From Pseudazoarcus sp963975885 (GTDB taxonomy: Bacteria; Pseudomonadota; Gammaproteobacteria; Burkholderiales; Rhodocyclaceae), in the NCBI GenBank assembly GCA_963975885.1, contig CAXBIS010000001.1, positions 1-64,000 of the forward strand: a stretch of 64,000 nucleotides of DNA, given 5' to 3'. A model generated the notes under the pieces. The model was not told the origin of the DNA, made no database searches, and saw only the letters and a list, made by a program, of their open reading frames with translations. The translations under genes and the position numbers were made by a program. The number at the start of each line of letters is the position of its first letter. The stretch's first letter is position 1. Shown one piece after another: positions 17,087 through 28,486 of the stretch.

Positions 17087-18004
17087 TCAGCCGCCGATGT
17101 CGATGCCCGACTGCAGCAGGTCCACGTAGCCCTGCCATTCGGAGATGTCGGCCTCGATGAACTTGCCGGCCTTCAGGTACTCGAGCACCTTCGCGCCGTT
17201 GTCGTCGCTCTCGCCCAGTGTGAGCAGTGCGGTGCGCAGCTCCTTGAGCAGGTTCTCGCCGAGGTCGGACCGCGCGGTCAGCGCGTAGTTGGTGTACTCG
17301 GGCGTGGTGTAGATGACCGGCGCGCGCGCCTTGAGCTCATCCGAGCCCTTGTCCCAGCTCGCATAGTTGAGCGCGCCCACCTGGTGCGTGCCGTCGCCGA
17401 CCATGCGCATGGTGACGTCGTGGCTGCCCGAGTAGGCCACCGTGCGGAAGACCTTCTCCGGTGCCTGGCCGGCCTGTTCCTGGAAGAAGCTGCGCGGCAT
17501 CAGATGGCCCGAGGTGCTGCTCTTGCTGCCGAAGGTGAAGCTCCAGCCCTTGCCCTGGGCCAGACCGGCCAGTTCGCCCAGGTCGGCAACGTTGTCGATG
17601 CCGGTGGCCGGGTTGGCAATGAAGTAGCTGACGAAGCCCTTGTCGATGTCGCGACAGCCCAGCACCGTGAGCTCCTCGCCCATGACGATGCGCGCCTGCG
17701 CCACCGTCACTGCGCCCAGCCACGCGATGTGCGCGCGCCCGGTGGCCAGCGCCGTGACGCTGGCCGCGTAGTTCTCGACGTGCATGTATTCGACCGGGAT
17801 GCCGACGCGCTCGCCCAGGTACTTTGCCAATGCGCCGAAATTCTCGCGCATGCGATCGGCGTCGCCATCGTCGGGAATGGCGGTGATGATCAGCTTTTCG
17901 GGGCGTTCGGCGGCTGCGACGGTGCCGGTGAACAGGGCCGCGGAAGTCGCCAGGGCCGCGATGGACAGCAGAAAACCTCTGCGCGAGGCAGATCGTTGGA
18001 ACAT
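17087..18004 (-). CDS. PhnD-like periplasmic oxyanion-binding protein (phosphonate or putative selenate type)
   Basis: 305 residues. A twin-arginine-like or Sec signal starts SASRRGFLLSIAALATSAALF with cleavage near VAAAER. The mature fold is PhnD/PtxB-like: ITAIPDDGDADRMRENFGALAKYLGE, then AHIAWLGAVTVAQAR, then FGSKSSTSGHLMPRSFF, the ligand-binding Ser/Thr loop. The WLG-x-T-x-x-QAR and SSTSGxLMPR patterns resemble binding proteins annotated as putative selenate transporters more than E. coli PhnD. No C-P lyase genes are nearby, and selD is present at 58537. Substrate remains unproved. Confidence 0.8.
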   Translation of the reverse strand: MFQRSASRRGFLLSIAALATSAALFTGTVAAAERPEKLIITAIPDDGDADRMRENFGALAKYLGERVGIPVEYMHVENYAASVTALATGRAHIAWLGAVTVAQARIVMGEELTVLGCRDIDKGFVSYFIANPATGIDNVADLGELAGLAQGKGWSFTFGSKSSTSGHLMPRSFFQEQAGQAPEKVFRTVAYSGSHDVTMRMVGDGTHQVGALNYASWDKGSDELKARAPVIYTTPEYTNYALTARSDLGENLLKELRTALLTLGESDDNGAKVLEYLKAGKFIEADISEWQGYVDLLQSGIDIGG

Positions 18005-18259
18005 GTGAATCTCCCGTATTCATGGACCGACATCGGGGCCGGCCCAGCCACCCCGGTGCGGGCTGCGCCGGGGTTTAATCGGGTGCGCGCATGCGCGCAC
18101 CGGTGCATCGTGGCGGTCGCTGCCGCCGCCGGGCGGCCGATGCACTGATCGGCCGTTCGTGCCCGGAGTGCGCGTTCGAGTGCGCACGGGCGTGCATCTT
18201 GCCGCCGTCCCGTGTCCGGAGCAAGCGATGTGCGGGTGCCGGCGTTATCATGAGCGGCT

Positions 18260-18303
18260 CCGGCGCATGCAGCGCCGCACGCCGGCGCATGCAGCGCCGC
18301 ACG
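18260..18303. repeat. Two tandem 22-bp units before pdxH
   Basis: A 22-bp unit (18260-18281, starting CCGGCGCATGCAGCG) is repeated perfectly at 18282-18303, ending 19 nt before the pdxH ATG, so the second copy abuts its ribosome site. The rest of the 318-nt gap 18005-18322 is rich in GCGC/TGCGCGCA alternations and holds no recognised gene. Confidence 0.85.
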
Positions 18304-18322
18304 ATTCCCCCGGAGCATCACG

Positions 18323-18967
18323 ATGAGCAAGTCACCGCTTTCCGACCTGCGCAAGAACTACGGCAAGCACAGCCTCGAGGACCATGTGGTGCCGGACGAT
18401 CCTTTCGACCAGTTCGAGGCGTGGCTGGCCGATGCGCTGCGCGAAGACGTGCCCGAACCCAATGCAATGACCGTGGCCACGGTCGGCGCCAACGGGCGGC
18501 CTTCCACGCGCATCGTGCTGATCAAGGGCTTCGATCGCGACGGCATCGTCTGGTACACCAACTACAACAGCCGCAAGGGCCGCGAGCTGGTGGCCAATCC
18601 GTTCGCGGCCCTGCAGTTCCACTGGGTGGAACTGGAACGCGTTGTGCGGATCGAAGGCAAGGTGGAGAAAGTGTCCGAGGCGGAATCGGACGCCTACTTC
18701 GCCAGCCGCCCGCTCACGCACCGTATCGGCGCGTGGGCGTCGAACCAGAGCGAGGAGATCGCCGATCGTGGCGTGATCGTCGCGCGCGCGGCCGAATACG
18801 GGCTCAAGTTCGGCCTGCGTCCGCCGCGTCCCCCGCACTGGGGCGGCTACCGGCTGAAGCCGGACTACTGGGAGTTCTGGCAGGGTCGTTCGTCGCGCCT
18901 GCATGACCGCTTCGCCTACGTCCTCGGGGACGACGGGCGGTGGACGCGCAGCCGGCTCGCGCCCTGA
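18323..18967 (+). CDS. pdxH: Pyridoxine/pyridoxamine 5'-phosphate oxidase
   Basis: 214 residues, the usual PdxH length. FMN-dependent oxidation of PNP or PMP to pyridoxal 5'-phosphate in the cytoplasm. Family features: NAMTVATVGANGRPSTRIVLIKGFDRDGIVWYTNYNSRKGREL (residues about 47-89), RVEGKVEKV-like VRIEGKVEKVS, SRPLTHRIGAWASNQSE, and the C-terminal PHWGGYRLKPDYWEFWQGRSSRLHDRF (FMN and PLP contacts). A clean start with a 22-bp tandem repeat just upstream. Confidence 0.96.
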   Translation: MSKSPLSDLRKNYGKHSLEDHVVPDDPFDQFEAWLADALREDVPEPNAMTVATVGANGRPSTRIVLIKGFDRDGIVWYTNYNSRKGRELVANPFAALQFHWVELERVVRIEGKVEKVSEAESDAYFASRPLTHRIGAWASNQSEEIADRGVIVARAAEYGLKFGLRPPRPPHWGGYRLKPDYWEFWQGRSSRLHDRFAYVLGDDGRWTRSRLAP

Positions 18968-19016
18968 GCGCTCCCGTCATCGAACCCGCCCGCAGCGCGG
19001 GCAAAGCGAGGCGACC

Positions 19017-19622
19017 ATGGTTGCGAGAATTTCCGGCTGGCTGGTAATGGCGCTGGCCCTGGCGCTGCTGTCGGGCTGCGCGAGCATGCAGACCCAGTTC
19101 GCGCGCGAGGCCGAACTGGTGGCCGCGCGCGGCGAGCCCACGCGCATCTGGGACAATCCCGACGGTACGCGCACCTACGAGTATTCCACCCAGCCCAACG
19201 GCTCGAGTACCTGGATGTACACCATCGATGCCAACGGCAGCATCGTCGAGCAGCATGATGCGCTCTCGCCCAGGAACCGCGCCCGCGTCGAGCGCGGCAT
19301 GAGCAAGGACGAAGTCGCGCGTCTGCTCGGCGAGCACGACTCGGTGCAGATCTACCGGCGTCTGAACGAAGAGGTGTGGGACTGGAGAATCCCCACCGAC
19401 CACGGTTTCGCCGGCACCTACTTCAACGTGCACTTCATCGACGACGTGGTCGACCGCACCAGCATCACGCAGATCCACTACGGTGGCGACGGCGGCCTGA
19501 GCGGCTGGTTCGGCCACCCGTTCGGCTGGGGCATGGGGATTGGCTATCACCACTACCCGCGCTACCACTTCGGTTACGGCTATGGTCATCCGTGGGGCTG
19601 GTCGCCATGGTATGGCTGGTAA
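19017..19622 (+). CDS. Outer-membrane lipoprotein, BamE/SmpA-like
   Basis: 201 residues with a lipoprotein signal: hydrophobic run then LLSGC at about residues 17-21, followed by ASMQ (no Asp at +2, so outer-membrane sorting expected). The body shows two short BamE-like repeats: EAELVAARGEPTRIWDNPDGTRTYEY and RVERGMSKDEVARLLGEHDSVQIYRRLNEEVWDWRI. The C-terminus is Gly/Tyr/His/Trp rich (GYHHYPRYHFGYGYGHPWGW). Start at 19017 because the signal peptide begins there. The role is unknown; envelope assembly or quality control is a guess from the fold. Confidence 0.8.
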   Translation: MVARISGWLVMALALALLSGCASMQTQFAREAELVAARGEPTRIWDNPDGTRTYEYSTQPNGSSTWMYTIDANGSIVEQHDALSPRNRARVERGMSKDEVARLLGEHDSVQIYRRLNEEVWDWRIPTDHGFAGTYFNVHFIDDVVDRTSITQIHYGGDGGLSGWFGHPFGWGMGIGYHHYPRYHFGYGYGHPWGWSPWYGW

Positions 19623-19663
19623 GCCCTTGTTTTGCGTGCCTGAGCGAGTAACGGTAAACTCGC

Positions 19664-19731
19664 GGGTTCGCTGAGGAGCGCTGCGACCCGCCACCGGGCC
19701 AGGCTCAGCAACCGAACAACGGCGCTCGCAA
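19664..19731 (+). ncRNA. S-adenosylhomocysteine (SAH) riboswitch
   Basis: The sequence contains the SAH riboswitch core: GAGGAGCGCTGCGACCC, then CCAGGCTCAG, then AACGGCGCTC. The closing stem P1 pairs AGCGCTG (19677-19683) with CGGCGCT (19720-19726), including one G-U. It sits 80-145 nt before metH, a standard location: SAH accumulation turns on genes that regenerate methionine. The 3' P1 strand is also the 5' arm of the terminator that follows, giving an ON switch. Confidence 0.93.
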
Positions 19732-19764
19732 ATCCCCACCGGGGATTTGTGGCGCCGTTTCCTT
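19719..19764 (+). terminator. Riboswitch expression platform terminator
   Basis: AACGGCGC (19719-19726) pairs with GCGCCGTT (about 19751-19758), enclosing the perfect inner hairpin AAATCCCC-ACC-GGGGATTT (19730-19748), then TTCCTTTT. Its 5' arm is the 3' strand of aptamer P1, so ligand-bound aptamer and full terminator are mutually exclusive. Predicted: no SAH, terminator forms; SAH bound, read-through into metH. Confidence 0.8.
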
Positions 19765-19809
19765 TTGCAGCGCGCGCCATGCCGGCCCCCGAAACGCCCG
19801 AGGTAACGC

Positions 19810-23511
<3,702 letters not shown>

Positions 23512-23530
23512 TGGCCCGCAACAACGTTCC

Positions 23531-23567
23531 GTAGGGCGGGATAAGCGCAGCGCATCCCGCCGGATGT
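23531..23567. repeat. REP-like palindrome, copy C
   Basis: GTAGGGCG start with arms GGCGGGAT (23535-23542) and ATCCCGCC (23554-23561) around AAGCGCAGCGC. It lies 20 nt after the metH stop, so it may act as a 3' hairpin for metH. It is a shorter relative of copies A and B. Nothing else is recognised in 23568-23709. Confidence 0.8.
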
Positions 23568-23709
23568 CCGCCTCGCGCATCGGTCTGGCTAGAATGAGTT
23601 CGTTGTCAGGCCGAATGGGGCGAGATGTCTCCGTCGTCACTGACCAGAGACTGGCAGCGAGCGCGAGCCGGCGAACCTCTCAGCCCCATCGAACCGTTGG
23701 AGTAGCGCC

Positions 23710-23970
23710 ATGAACGAGATTCTTCGAATCACCAGCGTCACATGGGTTGGCGGGCATCGATTGTCACTGCGTTTCAGCGATGGCACGTCGAAGGTCGTTG
23801 ACGTGTGGCCGCTGCTCAATGGCCCGGTGTTCGAGCCGCTGCGCGAGGAAGCGTACTTTTCCAGGGGAACGCTGGACCCCGTCTGCGGAACGGTCGTCTG
23901 GCCCAATGGCGCGGATTTCGCGCCCGAGGCACTCAAATCGCTCGCGGCTGAAACGGCGAGCGCGACCTGA
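23710..23970 (+). CDS. DUF2442-family small protein
   Basis: 86 residues: ITSVTWVGGHRLSLRFSDGTSKVVDVWPLL, then FEPLREEAYFSRGTLDPVCGTVVWPNGADFAPEALKSLA. This is the DUF2442 pattern, a small beta-rich domain often found next to DUF4160 in toxin-antitoxin-like pairs. No DUF4160 partner is visible upstream. Weak ribosome site (GGAG 9-12 nt before the ATG). Role unknown. Confidence 0.82.
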   Translation: MNEILRITSVTWVGGHRLSLRFSDGTSKVVDVWPLLNGPVFEPLREEAYFSRGTLDPVCGTVVWPNGADFAPEALKSLAAETASAT

Positions 23971-23978
23971 AGATCCCA

Positions 23979-24083
23979 TAGGGCAGGACAAGCGCAGCGC
24001 ATCCCGCCGCATGTGTTGACCTGCCCCGCCCCAATCCCGTGTGCCGTAGGTCGCGATGAGCGCAGCGAATTGCGACACCCTCC
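23979..24083. repeat. REP-like palindromes, copies D and E
   Basis: Copy D (23979-24015) reads ATAGGGCAGGACAAGCGCAG then CGCATCCCGCCGCATG, a near copy of element C. Copy E (about 24046-24083) is a diverged form: GTAGGTCGCGATGAGCGCAG then CGAATTGCGACACC. They mark the left border where composition shifts to AT-rich DNA. Confidence 0.7.
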
Positions 24084-24596
24084 TACGCTGTGCCTCCGCC
24101 GCGCAATCCACGCACACCCACAAACCCTGTCGTCCAGCTTCTGGCCGTCCGCCAGGCCATATCCCGGCACATGCTGGATGCGTGGCCGCTCACATGTCTT
24201 TCGCAGACAAGCACGCACGCCGTCAATCAGCCGTGCGTCGTAAGGTACTGGCGCGCATCGGATTTTTATGAAACAGTGCGCTACATAAAGCGCTTAAATG
24301 GCGGGCAAGCGTATTTTTTCTTGTTATTCTCCAATTAAGAATTGTTAGAAAAACAGGACGTTCGGAGTGGACTTCAGGCGTATAGAGTCTCGATGTAGGT
24401 CCGACAAGAAGCCGGCCAATTAGGTAATGCGCGCGAATATACGGAACGAGCAAACTGAAGCTTGGGCGTACGTATTCCCGTTCGATACTAGAAAAAATAT
24501 GTCGGAGCTTTGTTGTGAATTTAACGTTTTGACGAATTTTTCCGAAACAGAGTTATGTTTGATGGTTTTTCTAAATTTTTGTGGAATTAATACTTA
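24084..24596. other. AT-rich non-coding left flank of the island gene
   Basis: Composition changes from GC-rich to AT-rich near 24250. No supported gene is seen. A weak promoter candidate on the plus strand is TTGACG (24529-24534) and TTATGT (24553-24558) with 18 bp spacing, 40 nt before the gene at 24597. No terminal inverted repeats or att-like duplication were recognised. Confidence 0.4.
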
Positions 24597-26474
24597 ATGC
24601 GGCGAATAGATGCGACGCTTCCGGCGCTCGGCAGATACTCTATACCTTTCTTTAAGGAATCCGAAGAGGTCCTAGAGTTCCTCGGTGAAAAGGAGCTGCG
24701 AAGGCTCGATAGGGTGCAGCACTTGGGGATTGCGGCGAAAGTATTTACCGGTGTAAATCACTCGCGATTGGAGTATATGTTACTTCAATGCGCTATAGTT
24801 AATATGTTGCCAATATTTCATAAGGGAGTCGAGCACCTTTCTATAGGTGGGAAAGTAAAAATTCCTGGCCAGAAGACGCCAATCTCTTCATGCGAAGAAC
24901 TCCTAAAATGCTGGTCTTTGCTGGGGAACTGCGGTCATCCTCAGTATACGTACGGAGTAGAGAGGTCGTTGCTAACTTGGGCAGTAGAGAACAAGGAAAA
25001 GTTCGAAGAGCTTATTCAGGATTTTCCAATTTCACTTAAATCATGGGTTCGGCAAGTTGTTGCCGAGTATCGAGATGCTGACTTTCATTATGTCTTGTGT
25101 CTCTTTCGAGTGTCTTTTCTTCCGAAGCGATCGAGATTAAAGGCGAGACTTTATAGAATATTGGGATCGCTTTTGCTGCCAATCGAAAGTATAAAAGTTC
25201 AAGAGTATTCAGAACTGTATAAATTGTATAGGTTGAGAAGGCTGTTCGGCCATATTAGGCTGCTTTGTATTGTCACGCTTGATTCATACTATTCCCATCA
25301 CCCAGTTCGTTATCAGGTTGCGGGAGCGCTAATGAACCTTAGCGTACTTACGGACGAAAATGAGGGTAGGAGCGGATTTCTCGAGTTACTAGAACGAACT
25401 TCTGCGTGGTTGGCGGATGAGATTTATTTGCATCCGAGGGCTGCTGCGGCACAAAGAAGTTATGAATTGGACGCGGCAAGAAAGTTGGACGGTTCTTATA
25501 AGACAAAATTCGTCGGAAAAAACGAGTTTAGGTTGTTTTTCCCAAACTTTATGGCAAATGGGTTTGGCCAGCCTGCATTGGATAATTTTAAGAATTTCGC
25601 GCGATTGTCATTTCCGAGTTGGGGTGCTGGTTCTGTACTTGGAAGGAACGAATACGATATTAGAAAAGCGATTCAGAATTATTTGAGGGCGTCTGAGGAG
25701 GTATGTGTTTCGGTTGTGAAGAATAAATATGCGAAAACAGTGCATATTGATATTTTGTATTCGCAATCGATTGAGAGTCCAGAATCTATATCAACGATGT
25801 GTGCTAGATCTGCGGATTGGATCGTCCGGATTGCTGAGGCGCAGGCCGCAAAGCGAACAAGATTCTTTAAAAATAAAGGGGCAGATAGTGAAGTTCTCTC
25901 TGAGCTGCGCTCCCGCACGTTAAAAATTTCGATTGATGAATCTTATTTTGCTTTCAAAAGTGTTTTCGAAGGCCTTGTTCGATACTTGCTTCCGGATGAT
26001 GTTTTTGGTGTCGTTTCAGAGGTTCTGCCAAGTGAACGTAGGAAGCATTTGCGATTTAAGATCAATTATCCCCGAGGAGGAACTTACGACACGGTGCGTT
26101 CTGGAATGGATGAATTGTTTAAGGATCAGGAGACGCTCCTCACGGCCGATAGAAAACATGAGCTGGAGGCCGTCCGGAGAGTGGTTGATAGGTCTTCGGC
26201 GACTATTGTTATAGTGTGTTTTGAAAAGTTCGTTATTCGGGATTTGTACGGAAAAGACCGCGATGAGTGGGATGGGTTGGTGCTCGAGTTAGACTCGGAG
26301 CGCACGATTATCTCGATTGTTGAGGCAAAGAATTTTTCGAGTGCGATGAAAAGCGAGAATAAAGCGTTCACACAGCTAAAAGCCACGAAGTGCTTGCTAA
26401 TGCCAAAGCGGTATCGATCGGCACGCCGGCTTCGCTTGCCTGGGTTTGGCGCTATTTTAAGAGTTTCCATTTGA
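24597..26474 (+). CDS. Unknown protein: degenerate HD-like N-terminus plus PD-(D/E)XK nuclease-like C-terminus
   Basis: 625 residues in AT-rich DNA unlike its neighbours (a sampled line is near 42% GC). I do not recognise the family. Residues 34-60 (LRRLDRVQHLGI...GVNHSRLEY) follow the dNTPase-like HD pattern L..I.QLG...PGA.HSR.EHS, and residues 108-123 (LLGNCGHPQYTYGVER) align with LLHDIGHPPFSHAGE. The metal pair HD is replaced by Gly110-Asn111, so hydrolase activity is unlikely. Near the C-terminus DEWDGLVLELDSE then ISIVEAKNF gives Asp559...Glu576-x-Lys578, with Gln593 after it: the PD-(D/E)XK arrangement. The middle is helical and charged. No strong ribosome site; a stop codon 7 nt upstream of the ATG fixes the frame. 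It stands alone between REP-like repeats. A defence nuclease with a sensor-like pseudo-HD domain is an inference. Confidence 0.6.
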   Translation: MRRIDATLPALGRYSIPFFKESEEVLEFLGEKELRRLDRVQHLGIAAKVFTGVNHSRLEYMLLQCAIVNMLPIFHKGVEHLSIGGKVKIPGQKTPISSCEELLKCWSLLGNCGHPQYTYGVERSLLTWAVENKEKFEELIQDFPISLKSWVRQVVAEYRDADFHYVLCLFRVSFLPKRSRLKARLYRILGSLLLPIESIKVQEYSELYKLYRLRRLFGHIRLLCIVTLDSYYSHHPVRYQVAGALMNLSVLTDENEGRSGFLELLERTSAWLADEIYLHPRAAAAQRSYELDAARKLDGSYKTKFVGKNEFRLFFPNFMANGFGQPALDNFKNFARLSFPSWGAGSVLGRNEYDIRKAIQNYLRASEEVCVSVVKNKYAKTVHIDILYSQSIESPESISTMCARSADWIVRIAEAQAAKRTRFFKNKGADSEVLSELRSRTLKISIDESYFAFKSVFEGLVRYLLPDDVFGVVSEVLPSERRKHLRFKINYPRGGTYDTVRSGMDELFKDQETLLTADRKHELEAVRRVVDRSSATIVIVCFEKFVIRDLYGKDRDEWDGLVLELDSERTIISIVEAKNFSSAMKSENKAFTQLKATKCLLMPKRYRSARRLRLPGFGAILRVSI

Positions 26475-26558
26475 TTGATTTCATCGGAAGGTGCAGGTGC
26501 CCTTAGTCTGAGGTGTTCGAATTGCACGGAGGGTTTGTTGATATTGAAAGTGGCTCGC

Positions 26559-26645
26559 GTAGGGGGAAATGACCGAAGGGTATTGCGCCGGATGGATTAC
26601 GGAAGAAGCGCATGCGGCGCAATGCGCGTTGCTTATTGGGCCCTG
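26559..26645. repeat. REP-like composite, copy F (degenerate)
   Basis: GTAGGGGGAAATGACCGAAG then GGTATTGCGCCG and GCATGCGGCGCAATGCGC follow the layout of copies A and B with more changes. It marks the right border of the AT-rich block. The rest of 26475-26687 holds no recognised gene. Confidence 0.6.
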
Positions 26646-26687
26646 TGTCCAGCATCTGCTCAACCGACTCGCCCGGCCGATAACGTC

Positions 26688-27377
26688 CTACCGACGCAGA
26701 AACCTGAGCCATGCAGCGATATTGAGGAGGCTCATCAGCGATTGCGCAACATAGGTCATCGCAGCCGCTTCGAGAATGCGCCGCGCATGAGGATAGTCCG
26801 ACTCGTGCAGATATCGCCCCTTCTCCAGCATCGGCAATGCCCTCCGGAAGCTCGCATCCATCTCGGTGGGCAAGGTGACCAGGTGCACCAGCGCCGCCAG
26901 TCCCATCGACAGCAGACCGGCAACGATGAATACCAGACCGGGCGCGGGATGACGGGTGATGACCGTTATCACGGGCACGGCGACCATGATCATCGCCCCC
27001 AGGCGTTGCCCCGCAGTTGCCAGGCGAACGAGGTGTTCGCGGGTCTGCAGCGGCACATAGCCTTCGGCATGCTGGATCGCATGCCCGACCTCATGCGCTG
27101 CGACCGTCACTGCGGTGAGCGAGTGCTTTTCGTAGTTGTGCGAGGACAGGCGGACCGCGCGCGCCTGGGGATCGTAATGATCACCCCGCTCCGTGGCTTC
27201 GACCTTGACGTCCGGGAGACCATGTCGATCGAGCAGAAGACGGGCCAGCTGTGCGCCACTTCCGTGGTAGCGGTCGGCAGGCTCACTATAGTGTGCCATC
27301 GTACGCCTTACCCACCAGTCGGGCAGCCAGATGGCAAGGAGAATCAAGGGAATGAGGACGATGAGCAGCCGAGCCAT
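26688..27377 (-). CDS. YugP-family neutral zinc metallopeptidase
   Basis: 229 residues. Membrane segment at the N-terminus (LLIVLIPLILLAIWLPDWWV), cytoplasmic or extracytoplasmic zinc domain with TVAAHEVGHAIQHAEGY (HExxH), then two hydrophobic segments (MIMVAVPVITVI; GLVFIVAGLLSMGLAALVHLV) and the third-ligand region TLPTEMDASFRRAL. The motif YDPQARAVRLSSHNYEKHSLTAVTVAAHE is diagnostic for the family. Function of bacterial YugP is not known in detail. Confidence 0.9.
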   Translation of the reverse strand: MARLLIVLIPLILLAIWLPDWWVRRTMAHYSEPADRYHGSGAQLARLLLDRHGLPDVKVEATERGDHYDPQARAVRLSSHNYEKHSLTAVTVAAHEVGHAIQHAEGYVPLQTREHLVRLATAGQRLGAMIMVAVPVITVITRHPAPGLVFIVAGLLSMGLAALVHLVTLPTEMDASFRRALPMLEKGRYLHESDYPHARRILEAAAMTYVAQSLMSLLNIAAWLRFLRR

Positions 27378-27690
27378 GACGACGTATCCGATAAAAGCAT
27401 TTGTGCCGGGTTTGGTGTATCGGACAGCCCGGAGCGCCCTGCGTTCGAGCGTCCGGGCGTCCGGGCGTCACGCAATCGGAGCGAGAGTCACTGGGGCGAA
27501 GGTCGAGTTGAGGTAACCCGGGTGCCCCGGACACATTTGAAGATGGACAAATATCTTTGGAGGTGTTTTATGGGGGAAAAGTACCGAGCCGCTTCCAGAC
27601 GGAGCAACCTAACAATTCAAGCTAGCCGACACGACTTAATTCAGGTGTTGGTCGTCAAGGACTGTATCTGTGCAGCACAGCGAATTTTCG
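27378..27690. other. Gene-free stretch with a short tandem repeat
   Basis: No supported gene. An 8-bp unit GCGTCCGG is repeated 2.6 times at 27449-27469. An open frame starting near 27540 gives about 50 residues without recognisable similarity and is not called. Confidence 0.4.
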
Positions 27691-27954
27691 ATGGGTCTTG
27701 AATTCTGGTGCGGCGGCAAGCGCTGGCGCTGCACAGACGTAGGTTCGCGCGTGATCGTTGCGATATGTCTTGAACCGCGAAATATGGTTCGCCTGAATTT
27801 GACTTCTGCGGGCACATCGAAGCGAACGAAGACCCGATTCATCTCAGATGACCCAAAGGATCTGAACGGTCCGCCGTACGGGGTGGTGGAGATTGTATTC
27901 GATGAAGACGATATACAAGGATGCGCACTAGGTCCGCATTCTAGCGACGAGTAA
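27691..27954 (+). CDS. Small conserved hypothetical protein
   Basis: 87 residues beginning MGLEFWCGGKRWRCTDVGSR and ending GPPYGVVEIVFDEDDIQGC. The W-x-C-TDVG-x-R and NGPPY-x-V-E-x-VFDE-x-D-x-x-GC patterns are familiar from small uncharacterised proteobacterial proteins, which supports a real gene. Start uncertain: an in-frame GTG at 27670 would add seven residues. No operon partner; neighbours are also accessory-type genes. Confidence 0.65.
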   Translation: MGLEFWCGGKRWRCTDVGSRVIVAICLEPRNMVRLNLTSAGTSKRTKTRFISDDPKDLNGPPYGVVEIVFDEDDIQGCALGPHSSDE

Positions 27955-28165
27955 AGAACGCCCGGAAATCGTTTGGAGGCAACTCGCGGGAGCGTATTCG
28001 CGACCCAGTCTGAACGATGTATGGCATAGGATCGGTGTTGGAAGCGATAAGGGTGTGTGTACGGAGTCACGCATAACCTCGATCGAACCCCATTCCTGTC
28101 CCCCATCGCAATGATCGGAACCCATTAAACCAGTCTTTCCTTGGCTTGGCGTTGACGGAACGGAT

Positions 28166-28486
28166 ATGAAAAAACTTCACATCGCAATCTCTACGGACAA
28201 AATCGAAGAAACCATCATTGGCTATTCTGAGCGCCTGGGAATGCAGCCATGCTCTTCCGTCCCTGGCGAATATGCATTGTGGCGCACGGAAACTTTAAAC
28301 GTCTCCGTGCGTCAAGACCCTGCCTGTAAGGCAGGGTCTCTGAGGCATTTGGGCTGGGAAGATCCTGAGGCTTCCGAGTTCTCGCAAGAGACTGATGTGA
28401 ACGGTATCGTTTGGGAGCGATTCACTGCACGGCATCAAGCTGATGAGATCAACCAGATATGGCCACAGGCCAGGTATCAGCCGTGA
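28166..28486 (+). CDS. VOC-superfamily (glyoxalase-like) protein
   Basis: 106 residues, one or one and a half VOC beta-alpha-beta units: LHIAISTDKIEETIIGYSERLGMQPCSSVPGEYALWRTETLNVSV (about 4-48) and a second part ending NGIVWERFTARHQADEINQIWP. Small VOC proteins of this kind act as dimers; the activity is unknown. An 11-bp perfect inverted repeat lies inside the reading frame at 28315-28339 and encodes DPACKAGSL. The 211 nt before it (27955-28165) hold nothing recognised. Confidence 0.7.
   Translation: MKKLHIAISTDKIEETIIGYSERLGMQPCSSVPGEYALWRTETLNVSVRQDPACKAGSLRHLGWEDPEASEFSQETDVNGIVWERFTARHQADEINQIWPQARYQP
28315..28339. repeat. Strong intragenic hairpin in the VOC gene
   Basis: AGACCCTGCCT-GTA-AGGCAGGGTCT, perfect 11-bp arms with a 3-nt loop, inside the coding sequence. 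Too regular to be expected by chance in a coding region of this length. Confidence 0.75.

Noticed and set aside
24597..26474. Catalytically active dNTPase-type HD hydrolase
   Set aside because: The metal-binding HD pair is Gly-Asn and the next His is Tyr, so the active site cannot form as in the family.
27540..27700. Frame beginning MDKYLWRCFMGEKYRAASRR as a possible transposase remnant
   Set aside because: The resemblance is a few basic residues only; no DDE or helix-turn-helix motif and no inverted repeats.
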